A stretch of 64,000 bases of DNA from Anaerococcus urinomassiliensis (GCF_900128425.1 NZ_LT635782.1:845359-909358), one strand, 5' to 3'; positions 26,114 to 35,987 are shown, counted from the stretch's first letter. Notes: generated by a model not told the origin, from the sequence alone. Numbers and translations are program-made.

Positions 26114-26842
26114 TCATTTCCTTACTGCTTGAAATAGGATGCGCATTGTTTCATCATCTACAATGTCCATGTTATCTTCGTCAAACATTTTGACATCAGC
26201 AAATCCATTTTGAGCCAAAAGATTTTTAATGTAATATCTTTCATATACTCTCTCTTGTTGATATTCATAAATTCTTTTGTAGGATCCATCTTCATTTTCC
26301 ACAAAAAAGTTTAGATGCATGTCAACTAAGTCATCTTCCATGAAATTATCCCGGGTATAAAATATATCCTCGTATTCATAGACGTAGCAGTTTGAACCAA
26401 AGATTTCTCGCATCTTATACTCGGAATTGATATCTAGAATTAAGAGTCCATTCTCTTTTAGGTTTTTGTAGCAATTTGCTATTAATTTCTCCAAGTCTTT
26501 AGGATTTGTCACGTAGTTTATAGAATCTAGGAGTATTACTATCAGGTCGTAGGCTCCAGAATTTTCATATTCTACCATGTCATAGTAAATCAAATTGACA
26601 TTGTCATTGTCATATTTTTCTGCAAATACATTTAACATATCTGTTGATATGTCTAGGGCATCTATTTCTTTAAATTCATCAAAGAAAAAATTTGTAAGCA
26701 TGCCAGAGCCTGCTGCAAGCTCTAGCATCTTATCTTTTTTTATATTATGTTTTTCTACCAAGCTTAAGATATTTTGAGCGTATTTCTCATATTCTATATC
26801 AAAGCTTAGTTTGTCATATATATAGGAAAAATCTTCATACAT
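26114..26842 (-). CDS. Class I SAM-dependent methyltransferase
   Basis: The 242-residue protein has a Rossmann methyltransferase fold: motif I LELAAGSGMLT near 55-65, the acidic DALDIS loop after the second strand, YDLIVILLDSINYV as motif IV, and LKENGLLILDIN as the post-motif strand. The substrate is not indicated. It resembles the YqeM-like methyltransferases of Firmicutes in size. Its ATG overlaps the valS stop (TAATG), so it depends on the valS transcript and probably on its T-box. Confidence 0.88.
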   Translation of the reverse strand: MYEDFSYIYDKLSFDIEYEKYAQNILSLVEKHNIKKDKMLELAAGSGMLTNFFFDEFKEIDALDISTDMLNVFAEKYDNDNVNLIYYDMVEYENSGAYDLIVILLDSINYVTNPKDLEKLIANCYKNLKENGLLILDINSEYKMREIFGSNCYVYEYEDIFYTRDNFMEDDLVDMHLNFFVENEDGSYKRIYEYQQERVYERYYIKNLLAQNGFADVKMFDEDNMDIVDDETMRILFQAVRK

Positions 26843-29481
26843 TACTTATCTCTAATCTCTTCTAGTGATATCTTAGTTTTTTCTAGTAAATCTTCATAGT
26901 TGGCAAGTTTTTCCCTCTCTTCATTTACTACAGCTTCTGGCGCTTTTTTTACGAAGTTTTCGTTATTTAGTTTGCCTCTTGCTCTTTTAATCTCGCTTTC
27001 TAATCTCTTGATTTCATCGTTTAGACGAGCTCTTTCTTTATCATAATCCATCAAATCATCAAGACTCATTAAAACTCTAAATTCATTAAATACTAGATTT
27101 ACCAGGCCATCCTTATCGCTACCATATTCATCTTTTAGTAATACTTTTACATCACTAGAATTAGCTAGGTTTACAAATTGGTCCTTGACTTCATCGAGCA
27201 AAGCCTTATAGGAATCATTTTCTGCAAGAATTATTAGATCTTGCTTGGTTTTTGCACCAACATTTAGGGTTGCTCTTTGGTTTCTAATTGCTGTGATAGC
27301 TTCAATAGCAGAATTTACAGTTGCTTCTTCGTTAATGAATTCAAATTCTTCATTAAATTGTGGCCATTGTTCGATTATCAGCATATCTTTCTTGTCAGGA
27401 AGGGCTGAATAAATCTCTTCTGTTATAAATGGCATAAACGGATGAAGCAAGGCAATCATTTTGTTTAGAACATATAGTAAAACTTTCTTTACATCTGCCT
27501 TAGCTTCTTCGTCTTCTCCGTATAATCTTAGCTTAGCAAATTCTATATACCAATCGCAGTATTCTTCCCAGATGAAGTTTTCTATCCTAGAAGCTGCAAG
27601 ACCTATTTCGTAATTTTCGAGATTTTTTGTAACTTCTTCGATTACATTATTTAGGCGCTTTAGTATCCACTTGTCCTCAAGTTCTAGATTATTAATTGTT
27701 GAGAAGGCTAAATCGTCGCCTTCTTCTATGTTCATTAGAACAAAACGACTTGCATTCCAAAGTTTGTTGGCAAAGTTTCTGCTTGCTACAATTCTTTTCT
27801 CATCATAGCGCATATCATTACCCGGGCTATTTCCTGTGATTAGAGTAAATCTTAGGGCATCAGCACCATATTGGTCTACTACTTCTATTGGATCAACTCC
27901 ATTTCCCAAAGATTTACTCATCTTGCGTCCTTGTGGATCACGGATAAGTCCTGTAAATAACACGTGGTCAAAAGGCACTTTGCCTGTTGTGTAAAGGGAT
28001 GAGAATACCATTCTGATTACCCAGAAAAATATTATGTCATAGCCTGTTACAAGGATATCTGTTGGGAAGAAATAATCTAGCTTCTCATTTTCTTCTGGCC
28101 AACCAAGTGTTGCAAATGGCCAAAGAGCAGATGAGAACCAAGTATCTAGTGTATCTTCTTCTTGGGTCACGTGAATTCCATCAAGCATCCCATTTTCATC
28201 TGGCTCGTCTTCTGATACTATTATTTCACCATCATCAGTGTAGTATACAGGTAATCTATGTCCCCACCATAGTTGACGAGATATAGTCCAATCGCGAATG
28301 TTGTTTAGCCAGTTCATGTAGGTTTTGCCAAGTGATTCTGGTATTAGCTTAAGGTCTTCTTTTTCATAGGCGTCTATTGCCATCTTAGCAAGGCCATCCA
28401 TTTTTACAAACCATTGTTTGGATATAAGTGGTTCTATAACAACATTTGTCCTCTCACTGTAACCTACTGCATGAGTTAGGGTTTCGATTTTTTCTAAATA
28501 TCCTTCTTTTTCAAGCTCATCTACTAAAGCCTTACGAGCCTCATATCTTTCTAGTCCAGAATATTTGCCATATCCATCTTTTATATGTCCCTTTGTGTCA
28601 ATTACAACGCATTGACCAAGATTATGACGTTCTCCAACTTCAAAGTCGTTTGGATCGTGAGATGGGGTTATCTTAACACAACCTGTGCCATATTCCATAT
28701 CAACATAGGAATCTTCTATTATTGGCAATTTCCTACCTACAATTGGAAGTATTACATTTTTGCCTATTTTATCCTTAAATCTAGGATCTTCTGGGTTTAC
28801 AGCAACTGCAAGGTCGCCAAACATAGTTTCTGGACGAGTAGTTGCAATTGTTATATATTCATCGCTATCTTCAAAGAAGTATTTGATGTACCAAAGATTT
28901 CCTTCTTTTTCCTCATGGTAAACTTCTGCATCTGATATAGCTGTTTCTGCTTCTACATCCCAGTTTACAATCCTGTTACCTTGATATATTAGCCCATCAT
29001 CGTACATTTTTTTGAAAACTTTTTTGACTGCACGAGTTAGATTTTTATCCATAGTAAAACTATCGTACTCCCAATCGCAAGAAACACCTATGGTTCTAAG
29101 CTGCTTTTTGATTGTTCCACCGTATTTATCTGTCCAAGCCCAGGCTTCTTCTAAAAACTTATCACGGCCAAGTTCTTTTTTTGTATGACCTTCGCTCCTA
29201 ATTTTTCCTACAACTTTTGCTTCTGTAGATATAGAAGCATGGTCTGTACCAGGAATCCACAAGGCTTCAAAACCTGCCATTCTCTTATAACGAATGATTA
29301 TATCCTGGATAGTGTTGTTTAAGGCATGGCCTAGGTGAAGTTGTCCTGTTACATTTGGTGGTGGCATTACTATTGTAAATGGCTTCTTGTCTTTGTTTAC
29401 ATCGGCCTTAAAATATCCACCATCTTCCCATTTGTGATAAATTTCTTTTTCAAATCCTAAAGGATTATATTTTGTGTCCAT
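26842..29481 (-). CDS. valS: Valyl-tRNA synthetase
   Basis: The enzyme charges tRNA-Val. The 879-residue length is typical. Signature HLGH appears in NVTGQLHLGHALN (HIGH motif) and KMSKS in GRKMSKSLGNG. The editing domain contains TTRPETMFGD, and the C-terminal coiled-coil arm (about 810-879, rich in Lys/Glu/Arg/Leu) that contacts tRNA is present. The start ATG follows AAGGAG. A T-box leader lies directly upstream, so transcription continues when uncharged tRNA-Val accumulates. Three further genes follow without a terminator and are likely co-regulated. Confidence 0.97.
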   Translation of the reverse strand: MDTKYNPLGFEKEIYHKWEDGGYFKADVNKDKKPFTIVMPPPNVTGQLHLGHALNNTIQDIIIRYKRMAGFEALWIPGTDHASISTEAKVVGKIRSEGHTKKELGRDKFLEEAWAWTDKYGGTIKKQLRTIGVSCDWEYDSFTMDKNLTRAVKKVFKKMYDDGLIYQGNRIVNWDVEAETAISDAEVYHEEKEGNLWYIKYFFEDSDEYITIATTRPETMFGDLAVAVNPEDPRFKDKIGKNVILPIVGRKLPIIEDSYVDMEYGTGCVKITPSHDPNDFEVGERHNLGQCVVIDTKGHIKDGYGKYSGLERYEARKALVDELEKEGYLEKIETLTHAVGYSERTNVVIEPLISKQWFVKMDGLAKMAIDAYEKEDLKLIPESLGKTYMNWLNNIRDWTISRQLWWGHRLPVYYTDDGEIIVSEDEPDENGMLDGIHVTQEEDTLDTWFSSALWPFATLGWPEENEKLDYFFPTDILVTGYDIIFFWVIRMVFSSLYTTGKVPFDHVLFTGLIRDPQGRKMSKSLGNGVDPIEVVDQYGADALRFTLITGNSPGNDMRYDEKRIVASRNFANKLWNASRFVLMNIEEGDDLAFSTINNLELEDKWILKRLNNVIEEVTKNLENYEIGLAASRIENFIWEEYCDWYIEFAKLRLYGEDEEAKADVKKVLLYVLNKMIALLHPFMPFITEEIYSALPDKKDMLIIEQWPQFNEEFEFINEEATVNSAIEAITAIRNQRATLNVGAKTKQDLIILAENDSYKALLDEVKDQFVNLANSSDVKVLLKDEYGSDKDGLVNLVFNEFRVLMSLDDLMDYDKERARLNDEIKRLESEIKRARGKLNNENFVKKAPEAVVNEEREKLANYEDLLEKTKISLEEIRDK

Positions 29482-29493
29482 AATTTTCTCCTT

Positions 29494-29700
29494 AAAAAAA
29501 GTGGCAAGGCAATAGCTCTAGGACGAGTTATCGCGTTACCACCTAAATTTCTTTTTAATAAAAAAGACTCTCTTATGCACTTATGCGTGCCACATGAAAT
29601 ATGAATAAAAGCAACATTCAAAGGGTCAATTTAAAGATTTGCACCAACCATCTTCTCTCTTAAAAATCTTGCCTTCTACTCCTCTTTTAATATTTCCTAT
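29494..29700 (-). promoter_or_regulatory. T-box riboswitch of valS operon
   Basis: On the minus strand the leader shows the conserved T-box AGGTGGTAACGCG (within 29532-29544). The terminator stem ends in GCCTTGCCAC and a run of seven T (29494-29540); T-box pairing with uncharged tRNA would form the antiterminator instead. Stem I has the AGAGAGAAGATGG and GGTGCAA elements, and a plausible specifier GTT (Val) at 29613-29615 in GAATGTTGC. It accounts for most of the 415-base space between valS and the PPDK regulator gene. Confidence 0.88.
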
Positions 29701-29711
29701 TAACTAAAAAT

Positions 29712-29739
29712 ATTATATTTCATTTATCTTTTTTGTCAA
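29712..29739 (-). promoter_or_regulatory. Promoter of valS T-box transcript
   Basis: Minus-strand TTGACA (29734-29739) and TATAAT (29712-29717), both perfect, are spaced by 16 bases just upstream of the T-box leader. Confidence 0.8.
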
Positions 29740-29861
29740 AAACTTTTACTTCTATGAAAATATTTGCAAGAATACACATATAAAATCTTTGCATGAAATT
29801 CTATTTTATGGTATTTGTTAATTTTTTTGCCAGCAATTGTTTTCATATTTTTATTTTGTGT

Positions 29862-29867
29862 TATAAT
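29862..29867 (+). promoter_or_regulatory. Extended -10 of PPDK regulator/ppdK operon
   Basis: TGTTATAAT gives a perfect -10 (29862-29867) with the upstream TG of extended -10 promoters; the -35 (TTGTTT, 29838-29843) is weak. Confidence 0.55.
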
Positions 29868-29896
29868 ATCAATAGGGTTAGAGAAAGGTGAAATTT

Positions 29897-30706
29897 ATGG
29901 AATTATTTGTTTACATTATTTCCGATACAGATGGGGTAGGTATTACTCAACTATCCAGAAATGCTATGGAAAAATTTAATGTTACTTATAAAGAAAACTT
30001 ATATATAAATATCCATGATGAAAACGCTCTTAGAAATATACTCGAAGATGTTGGCAAAGATCGAGGTTTAAAGATTATTTTTAATTCTCTAAACAACCCA
30101 GGCCATAACAAAGCCCTAAAAGAATTCTGCAAGGACTATTTAATCTTATCAATCGACTTTACATCCTATTCACTAAATAAAATTAGCAATTATCTAGGTA
30201 TTAACCCTACTAATGAGGAATATTTGGAAGATGATAAGATGCTACATAGTTCAAAAAGAATTGACGCTATTGATTTTGCTATCAAATATGACGATGGCAA
30301 AGATTTTAGAGGGCTAGAATATTGTGATATTTGTATAGTTGGAGTTTCAAGATCATCTAAGACCCCACTTTCAGTATATCTTGCTAGTATAGGCTACAAA
30401 GTTTCCAACGTTCCACTTGTTTTAAACTCTAAGGTTCCAAAGGAACTTTTTGAGATCGATTCTAATAAAATCTTTGGTTTAACTATGGATTATAATAGAT
30501 TGGTTCAAATTAGAGAAGCTAGACTAAATGTTATGCATTTATCAAAAAGCTCAACTTATAGTGACGAAGAATACATCAAGAAAGAACTAGCCTATGCTGA
30601 AGAAATAATGAGAGATTTGGATTGTAAAATTATAGATGTAACTAATCAATCAATAGAAGAAACTTCAGATTATATCATCAGTAATATTGAAAAAGTTATT
30701 AATTGA
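29897..30706 (+). CDS. Pyruvate, phosphate dikinase regulatory protein (PPDK-RP)
   Basis: This bifunctional kinase/phosphorylase adds a phosphate from ADP to the regulatory Thr of PPDK and removes it with phosphate, switching PPDK off and on. The family P-loop is visible as GVSRSSKTPLSVYLA; the N-terminus YIISDTDGVGI fits the DUF299/PpsR family. I prefer ATG 29897 (MELFVY), spaced properly from AAAGGTG, over the GTG nine bases upstream that lies inside this ribosome site. The gene ends 11 bases before ppdK, so the enzyme and its switch are made together. Confidence 0.93.
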   Translation: MELFVYIISDTDGVGITQLSRNAMEKFNVTYKENLYINIHDENALRNILEDVGKDRGLKIIFNSLNNPGHNKALKEFCKDYLILSIDFTSYSLNKISNYLGINPTNEEYLEDDKMLHSSKRIDAIDFAIKYDDGKDFRGLEYCDICIVGVSRSSKTPLSVYLASIGYKVSNVPLVLNSKVPKELFEIDSNKIFGLTMDYNRLVQIREARLNVMHLSKSSTYSDEEYIKKELAYAEEIMRDLDCKIIDVTNQSIEETSDYIISNIEKVIN

Positions 30707-30717
30707 AAGGAGATAAT

Positions 30718-33345
30718 ATGGCTGATAAATTTGTTTATAATTTTAATGAAGGAAACAAGGAGATGAGAGCCTTACTTGGTGGTAAGGGTGCTAACTTGGC
30801 TGAAATGACCAATTTAGGTATACCTGTTCCATACGGATTTACCATCACAACAGAAGCTTGTACAAGATTTTACAAAGAAGATAAGGCTTTATGGGAAAGC
30901 TTAAACGAAGAAGTAACAAATCACATCAAAGACTTAGAAGCTGCTAACGAAAAAACATTTGGTTCTACTGAAGATCCACTATTAGTTTCAGTAAGAAGTG
31001 GTGCACCAATTTCTATGCCAGGTATGATGGATACAATCCTTAACTTAGGTTTAAACGATCAAGCTGTTATTGGTCTTGCTAAAAAAACTGATAACGAAAG
31101 ATTTGCTTACGACTCATACAGACGTTTTATCCAAATGTTTTCAGACGTTGCAATGGAACTTGACAAAAACAACTTCGAAAAACTTCTTACAGCTAAGAAA
31201 AAAGCAAAAGGTGTAGAACTTGATACAGACCTTGATAGCAATGACCTTAAAGAATTAGTTGAAGAATATAAAGCAAAATATAAAGAATTAAAAGGCGAAG
31301 ATTTCCCACAAGAACCAAGAGAACAACTAGACCTTGCAATATCAGCTGTATTTAGATCTTGGGGTAACGAACGTGCTATCCTTTATAGAAAATTAAATGA
31401 CATAGATGATGCAATGGGTACAGCAGTTAACGTTCAAACCATGGTATATGGTAACATGGGCGATACATCTGGTACAGGTGTAGCATTCTCCAGAAACCCA
31501 GCTACAGGTGAAAACCGACTATTTGGTGAATACCTAATCAACGCTCAAGGTGAAGACGTAGTTGCTGGTGTTAGAACTCCACAAGAAATTCACACCCTAG
31601 AAAAAGCAATGCCTGAAGTTTATGAAGAATTTGCTGCAACAGCTAAAAAACTTGAAGACCACTACCAAGACATGCAAGATATGGAATTTACCATCCAAGA
31701 AGGTAAATTATTCCTACTTCAAACTAGAAATGGTAAGAGAACAGCTCAAGCTGCAGTTCAAGTAGCAGTTGACCTTGTAAATGAAGGACTATTAGACAAA
31801 AAAGAAGCGGTATTAAGAGTAAACCCAAAAGACTTAGACGGTCTACTCCACCCTACATTTACAAATAAAGCTAAGGATTCAAATGAAGCAGCTGCAACAG
31901 GACTTGCTGCATCTCCAGGAGCTGCAGTTGGTAAGATTTCATTTACTGCAAAAGACGCTGCAAAGAGAGCATCTGAAGGTGAACAAGTTATACTAGTTCG
32001 TGAAGAAACATCACCAGAAGACCTTGAAGGTATGGTATCTGCTCAAGGTATACTAACAGCTCGTGGTGGTATGACAAGTCACGCTGCAGTAGTAGCTCGT
32101 GGTATGGGTAAATGCTGTGTATCTGGAGCAAGCGACATCCACGTTGACGAAGACGAAGGAATCATGAGAATTGGTGAAAATATCTATACTAAAGAAGATA
32201 CAATCTCTATCGATGGTTCTACAGGTAAGGTTTATATTGGAAATCTTGAAACTCAATCTCCACAATTAGAAGGTAACTTCGAAACATTTATGGGATGGGT
32301 TGACGAATATAGAGACATGAAAATTAGAACAAATGCCGATACACCAAGAGATGTAAAACAAGCTCTAGAATTTGGTGCAGAAGGTATTGGTCTATGCCGT
32401 ACAGAACACATGTTCTTCAAAGAAGACAGAATCTTCCAAGTAAGGAAAATGATTCTTGCAGCAGATATTGAAACTAGAGAAGCAGCACTTGATAAAATCC
32501 TTCCAATGCAAGAAGATGACTTCTATCAAATCTACTCACTAATGGGCGAAAGACCAGTTACAGTAAGACTTCTAGATCCACCACTACACGAATTCTTACC
32601 AAGAGGAGAAGCAGAAATCAAAGATCTAGCTCATGACTTAGGTATTGAACCAAACCGTGTACGTGAAAGAATTGCTGAACTAGAGGAAGTTAACCCAATG
32701 CTAGGATTCAGAGGTCTAAGACTAGGTGTAAGATATCCAGAAATATCTAAAATGCAAGCTCGTGCTATAATCCAAGCTGCTATCCACTGCCATGAAGATG
32801 GAATCAAAGTTATACCAGAAATAATGATTCCACTTTCAAATGATGTTCGTGAATTAAAATACGTTATAGACGAAGTAAAAGATGAAATCGAAAAAGTATT
32901 TGAAGAAAAGGGTACAAAAATTGACTACCTAGTAGGTACAATGATTGAAATCCCAAGAGCTGCAATAACAGCTGACGAAATAGCTCAAATCACTGACTTC
33001 TTCAGCTTCGGTACAAACGACTTGACACAAATGACCTTTGGCCTTTCAAGAGATGATGCTGGTAAGTTCTTGCCACTATATCTAGAAAAAGATATCTATG
33101 AAAAAGATCCATTCCAAGTACTAGATCAAAAAGGCGTTGGTTTCTTAGTAGAAACTGCTGTTGAAAAAGGACTAAGCACAAACAAAGACCTACACTTAGG
33201 TATTTGTGGTGAGCACGGTGGTGAACCTAACACTGTAAAATACCTATACAATGTTGGACTTGACTACGCTTCATGCTCTCCATTTAGAGTTCCAATAGCA
33301 AAACTAGCTGCTGCACAAGCTTCTATAGAAAAAGAAAACAAATAA
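30718..33345 (+). CDS. ppdK: Pyruvate, phosphate dikinase
   Basis: PPDK interconverts pyruvate, ATP and phosphate with PEP, AMP and PPi; in anaerobes it often runs with glycolysis. The product has about 875 residues, as usual. Visible are the N-terminal nucleotide domain (GGKGANLAEM, SGAPISMPGMMDT), the phosphohistidine site GGMTSHAAVVARGMG with the regulatory Thr just before the Ser-His, and the C-terminal TIM-barrel with GLCRTEHMF, GTNDLTQMTFG and catalytic Cys in LGICGEHGG. I chose ATG 30718 (MADKFVY), after AAAGGAGATAAT. Codon choice is strongly biased and repetitive compared with neighbours, suggesting high expression. It is followed by a terminator. Confidence 0.98.
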   Translation: MADKFVYNFNEGNKEMRALLGGKGANLAEMTNLGIPVPYGFTITTEACTRFYKEDKALWESLNEEVTNHIKDLEAANEKTFGSTEDPLLVSVRSGAPISMPGMMDTILNLGLNDQAVIGLAKKTDNERFAYDSYRRFIQMFSDVAMELDKNNFEKLLTAKKKAKGVELDTDLDSNDLKELVEEYKAKYKELKGEDFPQEPREQLDLAISAVFRSWGNERAILYRKLNDIDDAMGTAVNVQTMVYGNMGDTSGTGVAFSRNPATGENRLFGEYLINAQGEDVVAGVRTPQEIHTLEKAMPEVYEEFAATAKKLEDHYQDMQDMEFTIQEGKLFLLQTRNGKRTAQAAVQVAVDLVNEGLLDKKEAVLRVNPKDLDGLLHPTFTNKAKDSNEAAATGLAASPGAAVGKISFTAKDAAKRASEGEQVILVREETSPEDLEGMVSAQGILTARGGMTSHAAVVARGMGKCCVSGASDIHVDEDEGIMRIGENIYTKEDTISIDGSTGKVYIGNLETQSPQLEGNFETFMGWVDEYRDMKIRTNADTPRDVKQALEFGAEGIGLCRTEHMFFKEDRIFQVRKMILAADIETREAALDKILPMQEDDFYQIYSLMGERPVTVRLLDPPLHEFLPRGEAEIKDLAHDLGIEPNRVRERIAELEEVNPMLGFRGLRLGVRYPEISKMQARAIIQAAIHCHEDGIKVIPEIMIPLSNDVRELKYVIDEVKDEIEKVFEEKGTKIDYLVGTMIEIPRAAITADEIAQITDFFSFGTNDLTQMTFGLSRDDAGKFLPLYLEKDIYEKDPFQVLDQKGVGFLVETAVEKGLSTNKDLHLGICGEHGGEPNTVKYLYNVGLDYASCSPFRVPIAKLAAAQASIEKENK

Positions 33346-33364
33346 AAAATAGCCAGTAAATTTT

Positions 33365-33400
33365 GAAGTGAACCAATAATTTAGGTTCACTTCATTTTTT
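33365..33400 (+). terminator. Terminator after ppdK
   Basis: A perfect 10 bp stem GAAGTGAACC / GGTTCACTTC with a 9-base loop is followed by ATTTTTTAT. Confidence 0.9.
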
Positions 33401-33404
33401 ATGA

Positions 33405-33746
33405 CTATTTTAAATGCTTTCTGTATAGTTTTACTAATAGAGTATTTCCATCTAAATTAATATAAGCATCATCCATCAAGTATCCTATAGTCTTAAATTC
33501 CTCCATATCTGCAGTATTCATCAAACCTTCGTAATAATGGTCGTACTCACTTACTCTGGGATTCATAAATACACTTTCTAGCGCCCATGTATCGACATTT
33601 CTAGGATTAACTTGGCCTTCTACTACAATCTTTGTCCTTTCTTCATCTATTGAAATATCAACATTTATATGAGAGTATTCGTGGTAAGTATAGTACTGCA
33701 TTATAAGATCTACTATTCTACGTGCGTTTTCTCTTTCTTTATTCAT
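33405..33746 (-). CDS. Hypothetical protein after DUF1576 gene
   Basis: The roughly 113-residue protein is not in a family I know. It is soluble, with an N-terminal helix (NKERENARRIVDLIMQYYTYH) and then beta-like segments containing INVDISIDEERTKIVVEG. I set the start at ATG 33746 (MNKERE), with GAGAGG upstream; it overlaps the DUF1576 gene stop by eight bases. This links it to the preceding membrane protein and hydrolase genes as one operon. It could be a cytoplasmic partner of the DUF1576 protein. Confidence 0.6.
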   Translation of the reverse strand: MNKERENARRIVDLIMQYYTYHEYSHINVDISIDEERTKIVVEGQVNPRNVDTWALESVFMNPRVSEYDHYYEGLMNTADMEEFKTIGYLMDDAYINLDGNTLLVKLYRKHLK

Positions 33747-34983
33747 CCTTATACCTCTCAATTAAATTTCTAAATAATGGTACCAAAACTGCAGCAACAA
33801 ATCCTCCTGCAAGTCCATTATTATATAAGTTTATGCCACCGTGAATAAAACCAACATTTGTAGCAACAGCCTTATGTGAGAATCCTGCAAAAAGACCGGC
33901 TAATATTCCAAACTCTCCAGCAATAGGTGCAATCGTAGTTGAAAATAGAGCTGTTAATATGGCTGGTGTTCCAGAAGGATCATACTTATTAAAAATACTA
34001 GCTATTAGAACTCCAAGCATTATAGGTAGGATATTTTTAGGATGTTTACCAAAAACACTAAATCCCATGACAGTGAGTATACCTCCTAATATTGGTCCAT
34101 TTATAACTCCCCCACAGATTTTGACGTATAATATAGCAATAATTCCAGTTATGCCAACATTAAAAATTACCAAGTATTTATTAAATAAAATAGTGAAGTC
34201 GCTTACTAGTCTACCACTTTGTTTGAGCAATTTACCGTAACCCTTTAGTCCTTTGTTTTTTACCAGACCATAGCATGCAAATATAGTACATATGATTAAT
34301 AAAAACACTAAAGGATACAAATCACTGCCTGTATATATTATATTAACTTCTGGAATAAGCCTATCAAACATCCTCAAATTCCCAGCAATGATTATTCCTA
34401 TTATACCAAGGCTAAATCCAACATTGTATAGTGAATACCCATCATGAAAGCCAATCATATTTGCTGAAATAGGAATTATTATAAAACCTACCAAGATACC
34501 GACAATAGTGCCTAAGATAATGCCTGTGATTATGTTAAAATTTAATCCAAAGTAAAACAAAGATACTACTGGGCTAATGCCTGTTACAAAACACATAACA
34601 TGCATATAATTTGATACTTCTAGATTTTTATACTTACAATATAAGTAGACTCCCAACATTAATGGAATTGTATTTAAAATATTCTTACCAAAAAAAGAAA
34701 ATCCCAGCACAGTAAATAAGCCAGATATGAGGGCACCTGTAAGCCTTGCCCCACTTTTATCAGCAACAAAAGCAGAAAAAACTAGCATCAAACCAGCGTT
34801 TACAAAGGCTGCCCCCATTCCTCCTATTTCCATATAATCAGAAACTAAAACAGATGGAGAAGTCAGAATATTGATAATCCCTTGGTATATATTTGTAAAA
34901 GAATCTAAAGATAGACCAAATAGAACAAATATCAAACTTGCTAAATAAAAATCTCTATACCTAAAATCACTCAGTCGACTCAT
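33739..34983 (-). CDS. DUF1576-family membrane protein
   Basis: The protein of about 414 residues has around twelve membrane helices. It is built of two similar halves, each with an FSFFGKNILNTIPLMLGVYLY-like or FSVFGKHPKNILPIMLGVLI-like element and a GFHDGYSLYNVGFSLGII- or GFIHGGINLYNNGLAGGFV-like element. This agrees with the DUF1576 family, of unknown function; the inverted or repeated halves suggest a transporter. I chose ATG 34983, which has GAGG six bases upstream; the ATG at 34995 lacks a good site. It overlaps the hydrolase gene by 17 bases. Confidence 0.8.
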   Translation of the reverse strand: MSRLSDFRYRDFYLASLIFVLFGLSLDSFTNIYQGIINILTSPSVLVSDYMEIGGMGAAFVNAGLMLVFSAFVADKSGARLTGALISGLFTVLGFSFFGKNILNTIPLMLGVYLYCKYKNLEVSNYMHVMCFVTGISPVVSLFYFGLNFNIITGIILGTIVGILVGFIIIPISANMIGFHDGYSLYNVGFSLGIIGIIIAGNLRMFDRLIPEVNIIYTGSDLYPLVFLLIICTIFACYGLVKNKGLKGYGKLLKQSGRLVSDFTILFNKYLVIFNVGITGIIAILYVKICGGVINGPILGGILTVMGFSVFGKHPKNILPIMLGVLIASIFNKYDPSGTPAILTALFSTTIAPIAGEFGILAGLFAGFSHKAVATNVGFIHGGINLYNNGLAGGFVAAVLVPLFRNLIERYKDE

Positions 34984-35947
34984 CTGTATCCTCATTATTT
35001 AACTCGTATTTTTCTAAAAAATCTTTTACTATTTCCATATACTTACTATTATCATCTTTTGGGAACGAAGCATGTTTGTAACCATCCACTAGTTTAAGTT
35101 CTTTTTTATCATGGCTTATTGCTTTGTACAAATCCTCTGCCATATATGGAGGCGTCAATGTATCGTTATTTGAATTTGTAATAAGAACTGGCTTTGTTAC
35201 GTTTTTGATCCACTTTAAACCATCAAAATCACTAAACTTAACGCCAAGAGCAAATCTAGAATACCAATCTCCTGCCGCCATTAGATATGACATAGGTATA
35301 TCTTGATCTTTTGTAGCATCTTCCATCACTTCTTTAAGTAGGATTCTGCCATCAGATATAGAAGAATCCAAAATCAAATAATCTATATAATAATCCTCGC
35401 GACCTGCAGCAATAATGCTTGTAAGTCCCCCATACGATTCTCCCCACAAAATTGACTTGGCATCTTCGTATTTATCCTTATATTGTGGAACTATATAAGA
35501 TAAAACAGCAAGAGTATCATCAGATTCTAGAACTCCAAAAGTATTGTAATCTGCCATATTTTCGCCTGAATTTCTTTGATCATAGGCAAGAACATCATAA
35601 CCAATATCCAAAAACCCTTCTACCAAAAAAGCCATAGATTCTTTTGTTCCACCCATGCCGTGAACAAGGATAGCTATGTTATGATTGCCTTCTTTTTGAG
35701 CTAAAAAAGCTGGTACTTTTATATCTGAATTATCCTTTGAAATGTATAGCTTAGAAATCTTATACTTATCCAAAATTTCATCATAGGATTTTTTGCTATA
35801 GGAAATATTTTCTATGGTCTCATCTCGAGAACTAGCATTGCTGTAACCTTGGAAAACTTGCCTACCAACAAAGGCTGAAAGGGCTAAGAAAGCAAGAACT
35901 ACTAGTCCTAGTAAAGCTAGAAGAATATTTTTTACAATTTTTTTCAT
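34967..35947 (-). CDS. Alpha/beta hydrolase (prolyl oligopeptidase-like), membrane anchored
   Basis: The 326-residue protein has an N-terminal membrane segment (about 8-28) and an alpha/beta hydrolase domain. Visible elements are the oxyanion region LVHGMGGTKES (95-104), YDQRNSGEN, nucleophile S171 in WGESYGG, D in TNSNNDTLTPP and His in GYKHASFP. The active site probably faces outside the membrane. It may act on peptides or esters. It is the first gene of the hydrolase-DUF1576 operon, divergent from a MarR-like regulator gene; a TATAAT (35982-35987 minus) is followed at once by a palindrome. Confidence 0.88.
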   Translation of the reverse strand: MKKIVKNILLALLGLVVLAFLALSAFVGRQVFQGYSNASSRDETIENISYSKKSYDEILDKYKISKLYISKDNSDIKVPAFLAQKEGNHNIAILVHGMGGTKESMAFLVEGFLDIGYDVLAYDQRNSGENMADYNTFGVLESDDTLAVLSYIVPQYKDKYEDAKSILWGESYGGLTSIIAAGREDYYIDYLILDSSISDGRILLKEVMEDATKDQDIPMSYLMAAGDWYSRFALGVKFSDFDGLKWIKNVTKPVLITNSNNDTLTPPYMAEDLYKAISHDKKELKLVDGYKHASFPKDDNSKYMEIVKDFLEKYELNNEDTDESTE

Positions 35948-35965
35948 ATTTTACTCCAAACATAC

Positions 35966-35987
35966 AATTGATTTCAATTAGATTATA
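35966..35987 (-). promoter_or_regulatory. Extended -10 and palindrome of hydrolase operon
   Basis: Minus-strand TGTTATAAT gives an extended -10 (TATAAT at 35982-35987). The perfect 14-base palindrome AATTGAAATCAATT (35966-35979) lies at the predicted start of transcription, where a bound regulator would block it. Confidence 0.6.
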
